Shown here: piece after piece, positions 19,509 to 28,435 of the stretch
Numbering within the stretch: position 1 is the first letter of the stretch
How the letters are laid out: each line of letters begins with the position of its first letter
Assembly (NCBI GenBank): GCA_021531755.1
Contig: JADYUK010000001.1
Coordinates: 186,001-250,000, forward strand
Reading direction: 5' to 3'
From: Hoylesella loescheii
GTDB taxonomy: Bacteria; Bacteroidota; Bacteroidia; Bacteroidales; Bacteroidaceae
Length of the DNA: 64,000 nucleotides
Program-made: the position numbers and the translations under genes
The notes under the pieces: model-generated
The model's database searches: none
The model's input: only the letters and a program-made list of their open reading frames with translations
Told to the model about the DNA's origin: nothing

Positions 19509-20735
19509 ATGGAACTCATAGAAAGATTTCTTAACTATACAAAGCATGACACACAGTCGAGCGAGGAATCGTCGACTGTTCCCAGCGTACCATCAAAGCA
19601 TATGCCTTTCGCACGCTATCTTGTCGAAGAACTGAAGTCTGAAGGGCTGTCAGATGTCGAGATGGACACAAACGGATATGTCTATGCCACCCTTCCATCC
19701 AATATAGAGAAGGATGTCCCGGTAATTGGCTTCATAGCACATTATGATACATCTCCTGATTGTTCTGGCTGTGATGTCCGTCCCCGTATTGTGGAGCATT
19801 ATGATGGGGGCGATATAGTCCTCTCAGAGGGTATTGTCTCTTCCCCGAGCCGTTTCCCAGAACTTCTTGACCATATCGGCGAGGATCTCATTGTCACAGA
19901 CGGCAGGACTCTCCTTGGAGCAGACGACAAGGCTGGTATTGCAGAGATTGTCCAGGCTATGGTGTGGCTTATGCAGCATCCGGAGATACGTCATGGAAAG
20001 ATACGCATAGCTTTCAATCCTGATGAGGAAATTGGAATGGGAGCCCGCAATTTTGATGTGCAGAAATTCGGATGCCAATGGGCTTATACCATCGATGGCA
20101 GTGATATCGGCAATCTCGAATATGAGAACTTCAACGCAGCCTCAGCCAAGGTTTCATTCAAGGGTGTCAGCGTACATCCTGGATATGCAAAAGGAAAGAT
20201 GCTCAATGCCAATCTTCTCGCTTTAGAGTATGCCTCCATGATGCCTGCCGATGAGCGTCCAGAGACAACCGAAGGTTATCAGGGATTCTATCATCTCCTG
20301 CATACCACAGCCGATATAGAGCATGCCACGCTCCATTATATCATACGCGACCATGACCGCCAGCGATTCGAGCAGCGCAAGCAGTATATGCAGAGTGTTG
20401 CTGACAGCATCAACGACAAGTATGGCTCCATCGTCTGTGAAGTAGCTGTGACTGACCAGTATTATAACATGAAGGAGAAAATTTCTCCACAGATGCATGT
20501 CATAGACTTTGTCCTGCGTGCCATGCAGGATGTTGGCGTTACGCCTAAGGTTGAGCCGATACGTGGAGGAACTGATGGCGCACAGTTGTCATTCATGGGT
20601 CTGCCGTGTCCAAATATTTTTGCAGGCGGTGTGAATTTCCATGGTCCGTATGAGTTTGTCTCATGCCAGGTTATGGAGAAGGCGATGCAAACCATCGTCA
20701 GGATATGTCAGCTGACAGCCCTTAGCTGCCAATAA
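19509..20735 (+). CDS. pepT: Peptidase T (tripeptide aminopeptidase)
   Basis: A 408-residue cytosolic M20 metallopeptidase that removes N-terminal residues from tripeptides. Metal and catalytic residues are present: [11 protein letters not shown] (His78, Asp80), [12 protein letters not shown] (bridging Asp), [11 protein letters not shown] (general base Glu plus metal Glu), [19 protein letters not shown] and the closing [14 protein letters not shown] (His ligand). Length equals the E. coli enzyme. A strong hairpin 125 bases downstream likely ends its transcript. Confidence 0.97.
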   Translation: MELIERFLNYTKHDTQSSEESSTVPSVPSKHMPFARYLVEELKSEGLSDVEMDTNGYVYATLPSNIEKDVPVIGFIAHYDTSPDCSGCDVRPRIVEHYDGGDIVLSEGIVSSPSRFPELLDHIGEDLIVTDGRTLLGADDKAGIAEIVQAMVWLMQHPEIRHGKIRIAFNPDEEIGMGARNFDVQKFGCQWAYTIDGSDIGNLEYENFNAASAKVSFKGVSVHPGYAKGKMLNANLLALEYASMMPADERPETTEGYQGFYHLLHTTADIEHATLHYIIRDHDRQRFEQRKQYMQSVADSINDKYGSIVCEVAVTDQYYNMKEKISPQMHVIDFVLRAMQDVGVTPKVEPIRGGTDGAQLSFMGLPCPNIFAGGVNFHGPYEFVSCQVMEKAMQTIVRICQLTALSCQ

Positions 20736-20859
20736 CCAATCCCCCATTCTTCAACCGCAAGTGCTGACCCGCTATAGAGAAGTGTATGTAGCTTATGCTG
20801 CTCCACATGTCTATGCCCAGCGCTTTTCCCTTTTATGTCTTTTTATTTATCTCTCCTAT

Positions 20860-20913
20860 AAGGCAGAGGCATCAGGTCTGTTATTATTGTCACAGACTTG
20901 TTGCCTCTGCCTT
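20860..20913 (+). terminator. Hairpin terminator downstream of pepT
   Basis: AAGGCAGAGGCA and its perfect complement TGCCTCTGCCTT flank a region with additional TCTG/CAGA pairing, and GTTTGTTTTT follows. This gives a rho-independent-like signal on the plus strand, about 125 bases after pepT. Confidence 0.75.
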
Positions 20914-20925
20914 GTTTGTTTTTGC

Positions 20926-20941
20926 TATTACTGTCAGGTAA
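20926..20941 (+). repeat. Element-end motif (TATTACTGTCAGGTAA)
   Basis: A copy of a dispersed motif also seen at 45395, 51953 and 63955 (TATTACTGTCCGGTAAA type). It resembles the ends of the intact insertion sequence in this window. Here it is followed by A5-TTATCGGACAG, so a short GACAG/CTGTC pairing is possible. No other gene-like sequence occurs in 20942-21177, apart from a lone TAACTTTG promoter-like box at 21163-21170. Confidence 0.4.
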
Positions 20942-21177
20942 AAAATTATCGGACAGCCATGCTTATTTGCCAGAAGAGATGGCTTGTTCATTGATAAAGA
21001 CCACTATGTCAAGGTCTTTAGAATGTTTAGCTGACTGAAGATTTCAAAAACATTTTTTTGCTTTTCCAATTTTATTTGTATAATAAGTTGAATTTCATAC
21101 ATCGAGCAGCTTGCTTCATACAGTGGAGAGGATATAGTCATGTGTTGAGACAGATAATGTTGTAACTTTGCACCATA

Positions 21178-21546
21178 TCAACAGTCACGGAATATCACGG
21201 ATTTTCTTTATATCACGAATTTGCGAATTGTCGAATTTTTCTTTATCACACGAATTATCACGGATGACCACGGATGTTTTTCTTTATCACGAATTATCGA
21301 ATTTGCGAATTCATGACAAGATATATAAATCCGTGATTCTCTGTGGAACTCCGTGTGAAGAAAAATTCGATAATTCGCAAATTCGTGACCCGTGACCGTC
21401 CGCGATTCTCCGTGTGATAAAGAATAATTCGCAAATTCGTGATAAGATAAACTTCCGTGAATATCCGTGACCATCCGTGTGAAAAGAAATTCGATAATTA
21501 CTTCCCGTTGGTCAGTGGGTCCAAAGAACAAGTCTCGTGACAAAGA
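21178..21546. repeat. CACGGA/AATTCG modular dyad array 2 (inverted partner of array 1)
   Basis: Repeated TCCGTG/CACGGA and AATTCG/CGAATT boxes. Read in reverse complement it follows array 1 (18170-18525) nearly base for base over most of its length, including the TTTATATATCTTGTCATG linker. It ends with the same 38-base unique flank (CTTCCCGTTGGTCAGT included). The pair therefore forms an inverted repeat with arms of about 350 bases enclosing trmD and pepT. It ends about 50 bases from the tRNA terminator. Confidence 0.85.
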
Positions 21547-21596
21547 CTATCTCCACCTGGCTGAACTAATTTGAATATAAACGACGATGATACACA

Positions 21597-21629
21597 TAAA
21601 AAAAAACAGATATCCTTTTGGATATCTGT
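21597..21629 (-). terminator. Rho-independent terminator of the tRNA-Asp operon
   Basis: On the minus strand, ACAGATATCC, a 4-base AAAA loop and GGATATCTGT are followed directly by a run of about ten T residues. This is a textbook intrinsic terminator six bases beyond the second tRNA gene. Confidence 0.93.
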
Positions 21630-21634
21630 CTCAG

Positions 21635-21708
21635 CGGTGCGTACGAGGCTCGAACTCGTGACCTCCAGCGTGACAGGCTGGCATTCTGACCAACTGAACT
21701 AACGCACC
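21635..21708 (-). tRNA. tRNA-Asp (GTC), distal copy
   Basis: A 74-base cloverleaf on the minus strand without encoded CCA. Acceptor GGTGCGT pairs with ACGCACC, the D-arm is GTTC...GAAT, the anticodon stem CCAGC/GCTGG encloses CTGTCAC with anticodon GTC, and the T-arm is ACGAG-TTCGAGC-CTCGT. It differs from the upstream copy by one base in the D-loop/stem region (GGTCAGAAT versus GGTTAGAAT). It lies between the other copy and a strong terminator. Confidence 0.97.
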
Positions 21709-21747
21709 AAATTATTTCTTTTCTCTTGATGTCTACCGCATTCTCAG

Positions 21748-21821
21748 CGGTGCGTACGAGGCTCGAACTCGTGACCTCCAGCGTGACAGGCTGGCATTCT
21801 AACCAACTGAACTAACGCACC
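21748..21821 (-). tRNA. tRNA-Asp (GTC), promoter-proximal copy
   Basis: A 74-base cloverleaf, nearly identical to the 21635-21708 copy, with anticodon GTC in the CTGTCAC loop and the same acceptor, anticodon and T stems. A 39-base spacer separates the two genes. Both are transcribed from the promoter at 21940-21970. Confidence 0.97.
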
Positions 21822-21939
21822 AGAATGTTGTTCTACGTCCTTGCTCCCAATCCTTGACATATTCAGGATTAATCCATTCGTCAGGCTTTCAGGCTCTCTT
21901 ATGATAGGACGAAAACTGTGCCTTTTGTCTTAGCGGATG

Positions 21940-21970
21940 CAAAGGTAATACTTTTTTCCGAACCTACCAA
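21940..21970 (-). promoter_or_regulatory. Promoter of the tRNA-Asp pair
   Basis: On the minus strand TTG, 20 bases, then TACCTTTG matches the Bacteroidota primary-sigma consensus (TTTG-N19/20-TAnnTTTG). Expected start near 21933 gives a leader of about 110 bases before the first tRNA. Confidence 0.8.
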
Positions 21971-21986
21971 CTTTTTTCCATAGAAA

Positions 21987-22478
21987 TTATAAAAAAAACT
22001 GCAATATAATCCCATTTTCATACTTTCCATCGGTGTAAACCCAGTCTGTCAACTCTCCTGACCGTACAAATCCTGCCTTGTCCATCAAGTTTGCCGACTC
22101 TCTGTTTGTCTCTGGCACGATAGCGTAAATCTGGTGCATACCGATGTCTCTCCTTGCTGTCTCCTTTATCTTCTCTATAGCAGCATTAGCTAGACCACGC
22201 CTTCGATATTCGTTCCTAACGACTATTCCCATCTCTGCCCTTCTGTCCTTCGGCGAGAAATCGAAAAGGTCTATAAGGCCCGCCACCTCACCACATTCTT
22301 CTATGACATATCTCACCTGTCCATCTTTATATATATCACCCTCGTTGTTTGCTATATAGTCCCTAAGATGATATTTGGATAATGGGGCTGTCCTTGAACT
22401 GAGCCACCATAGCGATGGGTCGTTCTCTATCGTGTAAAGGATATCGAGGTCTTCGGGTTCTAAAGCTCTGAGTCGCAT
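21987..22478 (-). CDS. GNAT-family N-acetyltransferase
   Basis: A 163-residue acetyltransferase of the SpeG/RimJ-like GNAT branch. The acetyl-CoA site reads AEMGIVVRNEYRRRGLANAAIEKI (R-R-G-L-A is the Q/RxxGxA P-loop). Other family segments are MRLRALEPEDLDILYTIENDP and the C-terminal NLMDKAGFVRSG. Acceptor could be a polyamine, amino sugar or protein N-terminus; the sequence does not decide. Its start overlaps the stop of the preceding membrane-protein gene by 19 bases, so the two are translationally coupled and probably follow recR in one operon. Confidence 0.9.
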   Translation of the reverse strand: MRLRALEPEDLDILYTIENDPSLWWLSSRTAPLSKYHLRDYIANNEGDIYKDGQVRYVIEECGEVAGLIDLFDFSPKDRRAEMGIVVRNEYRRRGLANAAIEKIKETARRDIGMHQIYAIVPETNRESANLMDKAGFVRSGELTDWVYTDGKYENGIILQFFL

Positions 22479-22885
22479 CGTGTCTTTGTTGGTATGATAA
22501 ATATGAGAGCCAAGGCGAGGATTATGCTGAGGTATGCGAAAGCCACCTTCATGAACCCGTAGTACAGAAGTATGTTTGCCAGCATTGGCAGCATGAGCAT
22601 CTGCATCCGTGCTATAGCGGCATAATAGTGCCCCTCTGCGCCTTTCTGCTTTATGTATTTGGCCACCTTCTCTATCTTAAACAATTTCAGCGCAAGAGGT
22701 ATCATGGCTATTGTTATCAGTTCCATCATTGTTGTCACTAGAAATTCCGTGCTGTTATCACCTGTCATTCCTCCTTCAAGTATGATGTTCGTCTCGTACA
22801 TGATGATTATCACCACTGCCAATGCTAATTCTGAGCAGAATAGCGTCATGAGACTCTTTTGTTTGCTGTTCTCTTCTGGTTCCAT
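22460..22885 (-). CDS. Small four-helix membrane protein of unknown function
   Basis: A 141-residue protein with four predicted membrane segments: LMTLFCSELALAVVIIIMY, FLVTTMMELITIAMIPLAL, MLMLPMLANILLYYGFM and AFAYLSIILALALIFII. A Lys-rich cytoplasmic loop (KIEKVAKYIKQKG) lies between helices two and three. No known family is recognised by eye. It lies 62 bases after recR on the same strand and overlaps the acetyltransferase gene. The recR-membrane protein-acetyltransferase order suggests an operon, but function is unknown. Confidence 0.8.
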   Translation of the reverse strand: MEPEENSKQKSLMTLFCSELALAVVIIIMYETNIILEGGMTGDNSTEFLVTTMMELITIAMIPLALKLFKIEKVAKYIKQKGAEGHYYAAIARMQMLMLPMLANILLYYGFMKVAFAYLSIILALALIFIIPTKTRCDSEL

Positions 22886-22947
22886 AAGTTTAAGTATGTG
22901 TGCAATTATTGTATTTCAATGATTAAGCAGGTGTGCAGTGTTTTTTT

Positions 22948-23553
22948 TTATATCGATGTCCTGTTCAGTATGGAGCGTCCCAATGTCACCTCGTCAGTAT
23001 ATTCCAGTTCATCACCGACAGATATTCCGCGTGCTATGACTGACATCTTTATGTTATACTGTTGCAGTCTCCGTGAGATATAGAAGTTTGTCGTGTCTCC
23101 TTCCATCGTCGATGCCAATGCGAATATCACCTCATCGACCTCCCCTTCGCCGACACGTTCCACAAGGCTGTCAATCTCTATGTCCGCTGGTCCTATGCCG
23201 TCCATAGGCGATATTATTCCTCCAAGAACATGGTACAATCCGTGATACTGTCCGGTACGCTCTATCGCCATGACATCCTGGATGTTCTCCACGACACATA
23301 TTGTCTTCCTGTCTCTCTGCGGGTTGGAGCATATCGGGCATATATCGATGTCTGAGATATTATGGCAGACGTGGCAGTATTTCACTCCCTTTCTGAGCTC
23401 TGCCACTGCTGTTGTGAAGTTTTCCACGTCACTTTCTTCCTGTCTCAGCAGATGCAGCAGCAGGCGCAGTGCCGTCTTCCTTCCTATTCCGGGGAGTCGT
23501 GAGAATTCGTTTACTGCCTTCTCAAGCAGTTGTGATGGGTATTGTTGTTCCAT
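22948..23553 (-). CDS. recR: Recombination protein RecR
   Basis: A 201-residue DNA-binding protein that works with RecF and RecO to load RecA at gaps. An N-terminal helix-hairpin-helix ([20 protein letters not shown]) is followed by a four-cysteine zinc finger ([16 protein letters not shown]) and the Toprim domain ([28 protein letters not shown]), then the Walker-B-like [15 protein letters not shown]. Length and order match the family exactly. Probably the first gene of a three-gene minus-strand operon. Confidence 0.98.
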   Translation of the reverse strand: MEQQYPSQLLEKAVNEFSRLPGIGRKTALRLLLHLLRQEESDVENFTTAVAELRKGVKYCHVCHNISDIDICPICSNPQRDRKTICVVENIQDVMAIERTGQYHGLYHVLGGIISPMDGIGPADIEIDSLVERVGEGEVDEVIFALASTMEGDTTNFYISRRLQQYNIKMSVIARGISVGDELEYTDEVTLGRSILNRTSI

Positions 23554-23571
23554 ATTTCAAGTTGGCTGGTA

Positions 23572-23965
23572 TTAATTCGCAAATTCCTTCCCGTTGGTCA
23601 GTATGTCCAGAGTAAAGGTCTCATGCTATAGAAATCCTCCGTGACTCTCCGTGACCATCCGTGTGAAGAACAATTCGCTAATTCGTGACAAATAAATCCC
23701 CCGTGAACGTCCGCAATTCTCCGTGTGAAGAATAATTCGCAAATTCGCAAATTCGGGATAGATAGATTCTCCGTGACCATCCGCAATTCTCCGTGTGAAG
23801 AACAATTCGCAAATTCGTGACAAAGAAATCCTCCGTGACCGTCCGTGATTCTCCGTGTGAAGAATAATTCGATAATTCGGGATAGCAAGACTCTCCGTGA
23901 TTCTCCGAGTGACAAAAGAATAATTCGTGATAAAAGAAATAATCCGTGACTATCCGTGTGATGAC
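23572..23965. repeat. CACGGA/AATTCG modular array 3
   Basis: This array is more tandem than the others. Units of about 65 bases repeat at least five times, each with TCCGTGA-CATCCG, a TCCGTGTGAAGAA segment and AATTCGCAAATTCG boxes. It starts with AATTC plus CTTCCCGTTGGTCAGT, the unique flank also found at the outer ends of arrays 1 and 2. It lies between the recR start and the 3' end of the OmpP1/FadL gene. Confidence 0.8.
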
Positions 23966-24021
23966 TCGCCATGCCGATGAATAGTCAGCCATCTTGTCCC
24001 TTTCATACACAGACAAGCCGA

Positions 24022-24059
24022 AAGCCGGAAACATGTTTTTCTTTTCTTGCTTCCGGCTT
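24022..24059 (-). terminator. Hairpin downstream of the OmpP1/FadL gene
   Basis: AAGCCGGAA and its complement TTCCGGCTT close a 20-base loop just past the stop at 24080 (minus strand). A further short TCCGG/CCGGA pairing abuts it. No long T tract follows, so it is a probable but not certain terminator. Confidence 0.5.
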
Positions 24060-24079
24060 CCGGTCTATTGTTTCTGTCA

Positions 24080-25651
24080 TCAGAATTTGTAGCCCAGGGT
24101 CATCAGAATCTGGTGGCGGTTGTCGTTCACCTTCACCATGTCGCATATATTGTCGAGGCTTCTGTCGCCGTTCGAATAGTAGCTCATGAAAGGGTAGTAC
24201 TCGCCCTTCGTTGTGCTGTATTTGTATGCTATGTCGGCTGTGAAGTTGCCGAAGGCGAGTCCGAGACCAGCTGTTATGCGGTGGGTGTCCTGCCAGTTTA
24301 TATAGTCTGTCTCTGATGCGTAGTATGTACCCTGCGACTCTATCGAACCGTCTTTATATCCTGACTTGCTGAACTTAGGCGATACATAGTTGTATCCGAG
24401 TCTTGCCGACAGTCCCGGCACGATACGCATCTCTGCGCCCACTCTGAATGTGCTGACACCTTTCAGGCATTCCTTCGTGTTCTCGTTCATGGCGCGGTCG
24501 GGCGATGTGTGCTCGCGGTAGTCATCCCAGAATGGGTCGTAGCTCTCGCCGTCTATGACTCTGTTGTTCAGTGTCCCATAGTCGGTATACTCGTATGTTG
24601 CGCCGAAGGCGAAGTTCTGTCCTACAGTATGTCCCACAGAGAGACCGAAGAGCCATGGTGTGTGGAGACGGAAATCGAGTGTCTCGCTCGATGTCATGTT
24701 GTCATAATTACCACATTCTTTTGGCAGATTGTTATACATCGTTGTCCTGTTCGATGTTGTCAGGTTGTACCATGTCGGTGTATGCACGTATGCACCGATG
24801 CGGAAGGGCGATGTCTCCACAGGGCGGAATATCGCGCCGAATTTCAGGTTGAATCCTGTTCCTGATATTGAGCGGCTGTCTACTATGTCCACTGTCCCTA
24901 TGTTTGTCACATCGTCACCGTTCAGTATCTGCTCGCTGTAGAGAGTGTAGCTGTTATAGTTCACATCCTTTACCCCTACTGTCAGGCCGAGATAGACACG
25001 GTTATGGATATTGCCGCTGATGTTGAAGTCATAGTCGGCTATATACCCCTCGTGCTGCTTCTGTGTCTCGTATGCGCTTGAGTTGTAGTATTCGTAGAAG
25101 TCTTCCTGCATCTCCCCCTTGTCGTTCACGATGCCGTTCAGCACATAGTCATACAGATGGTCCACCTGTGAGTAGTTATAGTCTGTCATAGCCCCTGTGT
25201 GGTATTTTATGTATGACAGCTTGTTCTGCGATGCGTTCGAGAGCCTGTCGGCTACAAAGAGCAGCTGGTTCATGTTGCGCGATTTGTGGTAGTTGAATCC
25301 GAAGTTCAGGTATGAGTCCACTCCTGTCTTCATTGTCGCCACAGCTCCTGCCTGGTCGAAGCTTGCCTTTGTCCGCGATGCGTCGGTGAATGACAGCTCG
25401 TTACCCTCGATGCTCTGGAATCCGAATGACACCGCTGCCTGTGATTTCCTGAACAGTCCTATGCCGGCAGGGTTTGTCCCCATCGTCGACAGGTCTGCTC
25501 CGAGGGCTTCCATTGCTCCGCCCATTCCCACATAGCGTGCTGTGCCGTTAAGGTCGTCGCCGGCGAGTGCGCTGCTCTGGTATGTCTCCTGTGCGGCAAC
25601 GCTGAGCGATACAAGCCCAAGTGCCGCGATGGCTATCATATGTCTTGTCAT
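24080..25651 (-). CDS. OmpP1/FadL/TodX-family outer membrane porin
   Basis: A 523-residue outer membrane beta-barrel. The start at 25651 (MTRHMIAIAALGLVSLSVAAQ) gives a clean signal peptide; ATG at 25663 adds MKED. The mature N-terminus ALAGDDLNGTARYVGMGGAMEALGADLSTMGTNPAGIGLFR is the classic FadL-family NPAG segment. The rest alternates amphipathic strands, with the barrel-closing QILMTLGYKF ending in aromatic Phe. The family transports hydrophobic compounds across the outer membrane; Bacteroidota paralogs are also assigned to haemin or general hydrophobic uptake. The next gene upstream (Trp/Tyr-rich exported protein) ends 63 bases before this start, so co-transcription is likely. Confidence 0.92.
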   Translation of the reverse strand: MTRHMIAIAALGLVSLSVAAQETYQSSALAGDDLNGTARYVGMGGAMEALGADLSTMGTNPAGIGLFRKSQAAVSFGFQSIEGNELSFTDASRTKASFDQAGAVATMKTGVDSYLNFGFNYHKSRNMNQLLFVADRLSNASQNKLSYIKYHTGAMTDYNYSQVDHLYDYVLNGIVNDKGEMQEDFYEYYNSSAYETQKQHEGYIADYDFNISGNIHNRVYLGLTVGVKDVNYNSYTLYSEQILNGDDVTNIGTVDIVDSRSISGTGFNLKFGAIFRPVETSPFRIGAYVHTPTWYNLTTSNRTTMYNNLPKECGNYDNMTSSETLDFRLHTPWLFGLSVGHTVGQNFAFGATYEYTDYGTLNNRVIDGESYDPFWDDYREHTSPDRAMNENTKECLKGVSTFRVGAEMRIVPGLSARLGYNYVSPKFSKSGYKDGSIESQGTYYASETDYINWQDTHRITAGLGLAFGNFTADIAYKYSTTKGEYYPFMSYYSNGDRSLDNICDMVKVNDNRHQILMTLGYKF

Positions 25652-25726
25652 GTCTTCTTTCATTCTTTTATCTTTGTTGTTCGTTCTTCTTTCCTTCTCT
25701 TCTCGTCGAGGCCCTTCTCTTTATGG

Positions 25727-26797
25727 TTATCGTCTTCCTCCACCGAATGAGCCGCCTCGGCTTCCACCGCCGCTCATGCCGCCGCTGTGTCCGCCGAATG
25801 AGCCGCCGCTATGTCCTCCACCGCTGTATGATGGCGATGATGACGATGATGTGCTGTAGCTGCGGTTGCTGTTGTATATGTTGCGGCTTCCGTTCGTGTT
25901 GTTGTATGTGTTGTAGTCTCTGTAGCTGCGGTTAGTGTTACCACGGTATCCCTGCCCCAGATGCCTTGTTGTCGTCTCTCCGTTGCGCTTTGCTATGTCG
26001 TAGCTCTTGCTTCCAGAGATGTTTCTCTGAGCGTTCAGTCTGTGGTTCGATGTTCCTGCCCATGGATGGTAGCGCGAACCTGACGGTGCTCCACCGCCTC
26101 CGCCCGATGGATAGTAGCCTATGATTGGCTGGTGGCAACCCCACCATCCACCATATCCCCACCATCCTCTGTAGTCCCAACGGGAGAATGACCAGTAGTA
26201 GAATGGGTCGTACCATGGCGAGAAGTATGGGTCATACCACGAAGAGTACCACGAAGAGTACCACCATGAGGCGTACCATGGGTCATACCATGGGTCGTAC
26301 CATCCCGCATACCAGCTTATCGGCCTGTTCCAGTACCATGGGCCGTACAGTCTGTCCCACCAGTAGAAATCATAGAATCTTGCCATGTTCCTGCAGTAGA
26401 GATAGTCATCGTCGTCCACCACTATATATTTGTATACGGTGTCCACTCTCACCTCGTCGTTGCTGGCCTGGTATGTTCCGTCGCCTACGGTAAATTCTAT
26501 TACATCGTCATACAGCGAGTCGCCAGGCTCCTTCACGTCAGGCTCGTAGGGTTTGAAGTCCTTCCGTGTGTTACGCCTGTTATACTCGTCGTCGCTCTTG
26601 TTTATGCCGCTGTAGTATGTCTCTGCGTTATAGCGGGCAGTGTTGCTTGCCTCCTTTATCTTCTTACGTTCCTTTTTCGCTTTTGCTATCTCGCTCTTTG
26701 TCGGGGTGAAGTACATGTCGTCCTGTGCTGACATGTTTGCCGGCATTACGAGTGCAGAAGCAAAAAGCAATAAGCATAGATAACGTTTCATATACAT
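25727..26797 (-). CDS. Exported Trp/Tyr-rich low-complexity protein
   Basis: A 356-residue protein with a signal peptide (YLCLLLFASALVMPANMSAQ). A Lys-rich helical segment (residues 33-50) is followed by an acidic region. Residues 141-220 are extraordinary: 19 tryptophans and 17 tyrosines in 80 residues, with repeated WYDPWYDPWYASWWY-like units. Then come a Gly patch, an Asn/Arg/Tyr-rich stretch and a terminal Ser/Gly-rich tail with GGHSGGSFGG repeats. The overall plan occurs in Bacteroidales proteins of unknown role. No catalytic motif is seen. It sits immediately upstream of and probably in one transcript with the OmpP1/FadL porin, suggesting an envelope role. Surface adhesion or an aromatic, amyloid-like assembly is speculation. 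Confidence 0.85.
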   Translation of the reverse strand: MYMKRYLCLLLFASALVMPANMSAQDDMYFTPTKSEIAKAKKERKKIKEASNTARYNAETYYSGINKSDDEYNRRNTRKDFKPYEPDVKEPGDSLYDDVIEFTVGDGTYQASNDEVRVDTVYKYIVVDDDDYLYCRNMARFYDFYWWDRLYGPWYWNRPISWYAGWYDPWYDPWYASWWYSSWYSSWYDPYFSPWYDPFYYWSFSRWDYRGWWGYGGWWGCHQPIIGYYPSGGGGGAPSGSRYHPWAGTSNHRLNAQRNISGSKSYDIAKRNGETTTRHLGQGYRGNTNRSYRDYNTYNNTNGSRNIYNSNRSYSTSSSSSPSYSGGGHSGGSFGGHSGGMSGGGSRGGSFGGGRR

Positions 26798-27145
26798 GTT
26801 CCTTTCTTCTTGTTTTTTAGGTGTTTCGTTCTTCTTGACTGCAAAATTATCAGAAAATTATATGCAAATATACGGAATTTCCCTATAACGTGCGAGGATT
26901 TTCCCTATTTTTTGTAATTTTGTGCTGACATTTAATGATTTTTGTGTAGCGGCCGATGCTTTCTTGGATATTGTTCGCTTTTAGCGTATATCATGCCCAA
27001 GAGTCTCCACAGGAAGTCGCTTACGGTCCTCTCACCAGGCTTGTAAGCCCCGCCTTTTATTCTATAATGTTTGTCGGAGGCATGTTTTTTATGCTCATTG
27101 CCCGCATTCATCTGCTGCACGTCCAGAAACCATAAACTTTTGAAT
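26798..27145. other. Divergent intergenic region
   Basis: This 348-base region separates the Trp/Tyr-rich gene (minus) from prmA (plus). The first 140 bases are AT-rich and carry promoter-like boxes: TAATTTTG on minus at 26842-26849, TATATTTG on minus at 26865-26872 and TAATTTTG on plus at 26915-26922. None has an ideally spaced -33 partner. No credible gene lies here; the prmA frame is open from 27071 but the residues before 27146 do not fit the family. Confidence 0.5.
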
Positions 27146-28036
27146 ATGGATTATAACGTAACACATTTCACTATTGCTGTCAACGATGACCTCCTCCAGC
27201 CATGCCGTGACCTCCTTGCCGATGCTGTCGCCGAGGCAGGCTATGAGTCGTTCGCAGATACCGATAAAGGCTTGGACGCTTATGTCCAGACACAGTTATA
27301 TAATCCCGATATGGTCAGCCAGATAATTGCTGATTTCCCTATCGTCGAGGCTGTCATAACCTATACTACCGACGAGGTCGAGCCCGAGAACTGGAATGCC
27401 GAGTATGAGAAGGAGGTCTTCGAGCCTATACGTGTCGGCGACCGTTGCATCATATACGATGCCTCCAGTCCTGACGCCTCGTCGCTGATGCTCCAGGCCC
27501 CCATCTCCATTGCCATCGACCAGACCATGGCGTTCGGCAATGGTGCCCACGAGACGACGAAGATGATTGTCTCTGAACTTCTCTCTCTTGACCTCACCGG
27601 CCTCCGTGTCCTCGACTGTGGCTGCGGCACAGGCATCCTTTCTCTTGTCGCCAAGCGTTGCGGGGCAGCCCATGTGACAGCCTATGACATAGACGAGTGG
27701 AGTGTCGACAATACCCGCCATAATGCTGAGCTGAACAGCATAGAGCTTCACGATATCCTCCTTGGCGATGTCAGCGTGCTGAGCCATGTCGACGGAGTCT
27801 TCGATGTCATCGTGGCGAATATCAACCGCAATATCCTTTATGACGATATGCCGGTCATTCTTGAGACATTGTCGCCCGACGGCACGCTCATCCTCAGCGG
27901 ATTCTATCAGGACGATGCGCAGATGCTTGCCGACAGGGCTGCAGAGTTCGGGATGAGGGAGGTGAAGCGCAAGGTGGACAACTCTTGGACCATGCTCTGC
28001 TTCAAGAAGACCACTGTCTCCACCACTGTATCATAA
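27146..28036 (+). CDS. prmA: Ribosomal protein L11 methyltransferase
   Basis: A 296-residue class I SAM methyltransferase that trimethylates ribosomal protein L11. The start at 27146 (MDYNVTHFTIAVNDDLLQPC) matches family N-termini. The small N-terminal domain is followed by the methyltransferase core with FGNGAHETTKMIVSELL (substrate/SAM loop), VLDCGCGTGILSLVAKRCGA (motif I), AYDIDEWSV (acidic ribose-binding residue) and DVIVANINRNIL (the NxN/NPP-type motif IV). Length is as expected. The stop is followed within 25 bases by a repeat array. Confidence 0.95.
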   Translation: MDYNVTHFTIAVNDDLLQPCRDLLADAVAEAGYESFADTDKGLDAYVQTQLYNPDMVSQIIADFPIVEAVITYTTDEVEPENWNAEYEKEVFEPIRVGDRCIIYDASSPDASSLMLQAPISIAIDQTMAFGNGAHETTKMIVSELLSLDLTGLRVLDCGCGTGILSLVAKRCGAAHVTAYDIDEWSVDNTRHNAELNSIELHDILLGDVSVLSHVDGVFDVIVANINRNILYDDMPVILETLSPDGTLILSGFYQDDAQMLADRAAEFGMREVKRKVDNSWTMLCFKKTTVSTTVS

Positions 28037-28059
28037 CCATCCGCTCCCCACGTAAGTCG

Positions 28060-28428
28060 TTCATCACTCGGATTATTCTTTGTCCCGAATTATCGAATTC
28101 CTCTTCACACGGATTATTCTTGTCACGAATTATCGAATTGTCTTCACACGGATTTCCACGGAGCATCACGGATTTATATATCTTGTCACGAATTATCGAA
28201 TTATCGAATTGTCTTCACACGGATTTCCACGGAGAATCACGGATTTATATATCTTGTCATGAATTCGCTAATTCGCTAATTCGTGATAAAGAAGAACATC
28301 CGTGATATTCCGTGACATTCCGTGTGAAAAAGAAAAATTCGATAATTCGCAAATTCGTGAAAAAGAAGAACCGTGATAATCCGTGGAACTCCGTGTGAAG
28401 AATGTTCGCTAATTCGGGATATAAAGAA
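28060..28428. repeat. CACGGA/AATTCG modular dyad array 4
   Basis: Two consecutive left halves (CACACGGA, CACGGA and CACGGATTTATATATCTTGTCA) lead into CGAATT boxes. Two right halves with TCCGTGATATTCCGTG-like boxes follow. It fills the entire spacer between prmA and the Wzi-like gene and ends seven bases before the latter's start. The open frame of the Wzi-like gene runs back into this array, but those residues are only repeat translation. Confidence 0.85.
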
Positions 28429-28435
28429 AACTGTT

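Noticed and set aside
21178..23965. The repeated arrays as CRISPR loci
   Set aside because: Units are not separated by unique spacers of constant length, the boxes are short (6-8 bases) and degenerate, and no cas gene is present.
26119..26310. Met-Thr-His-Gly-repeat frame opposite or shifted to the Trp/Tyr-rich gene
   Set aside because: It is a shadow of the repetitive W-Y-D-P codons; the real gene has a signal peptide and long continuous frame.
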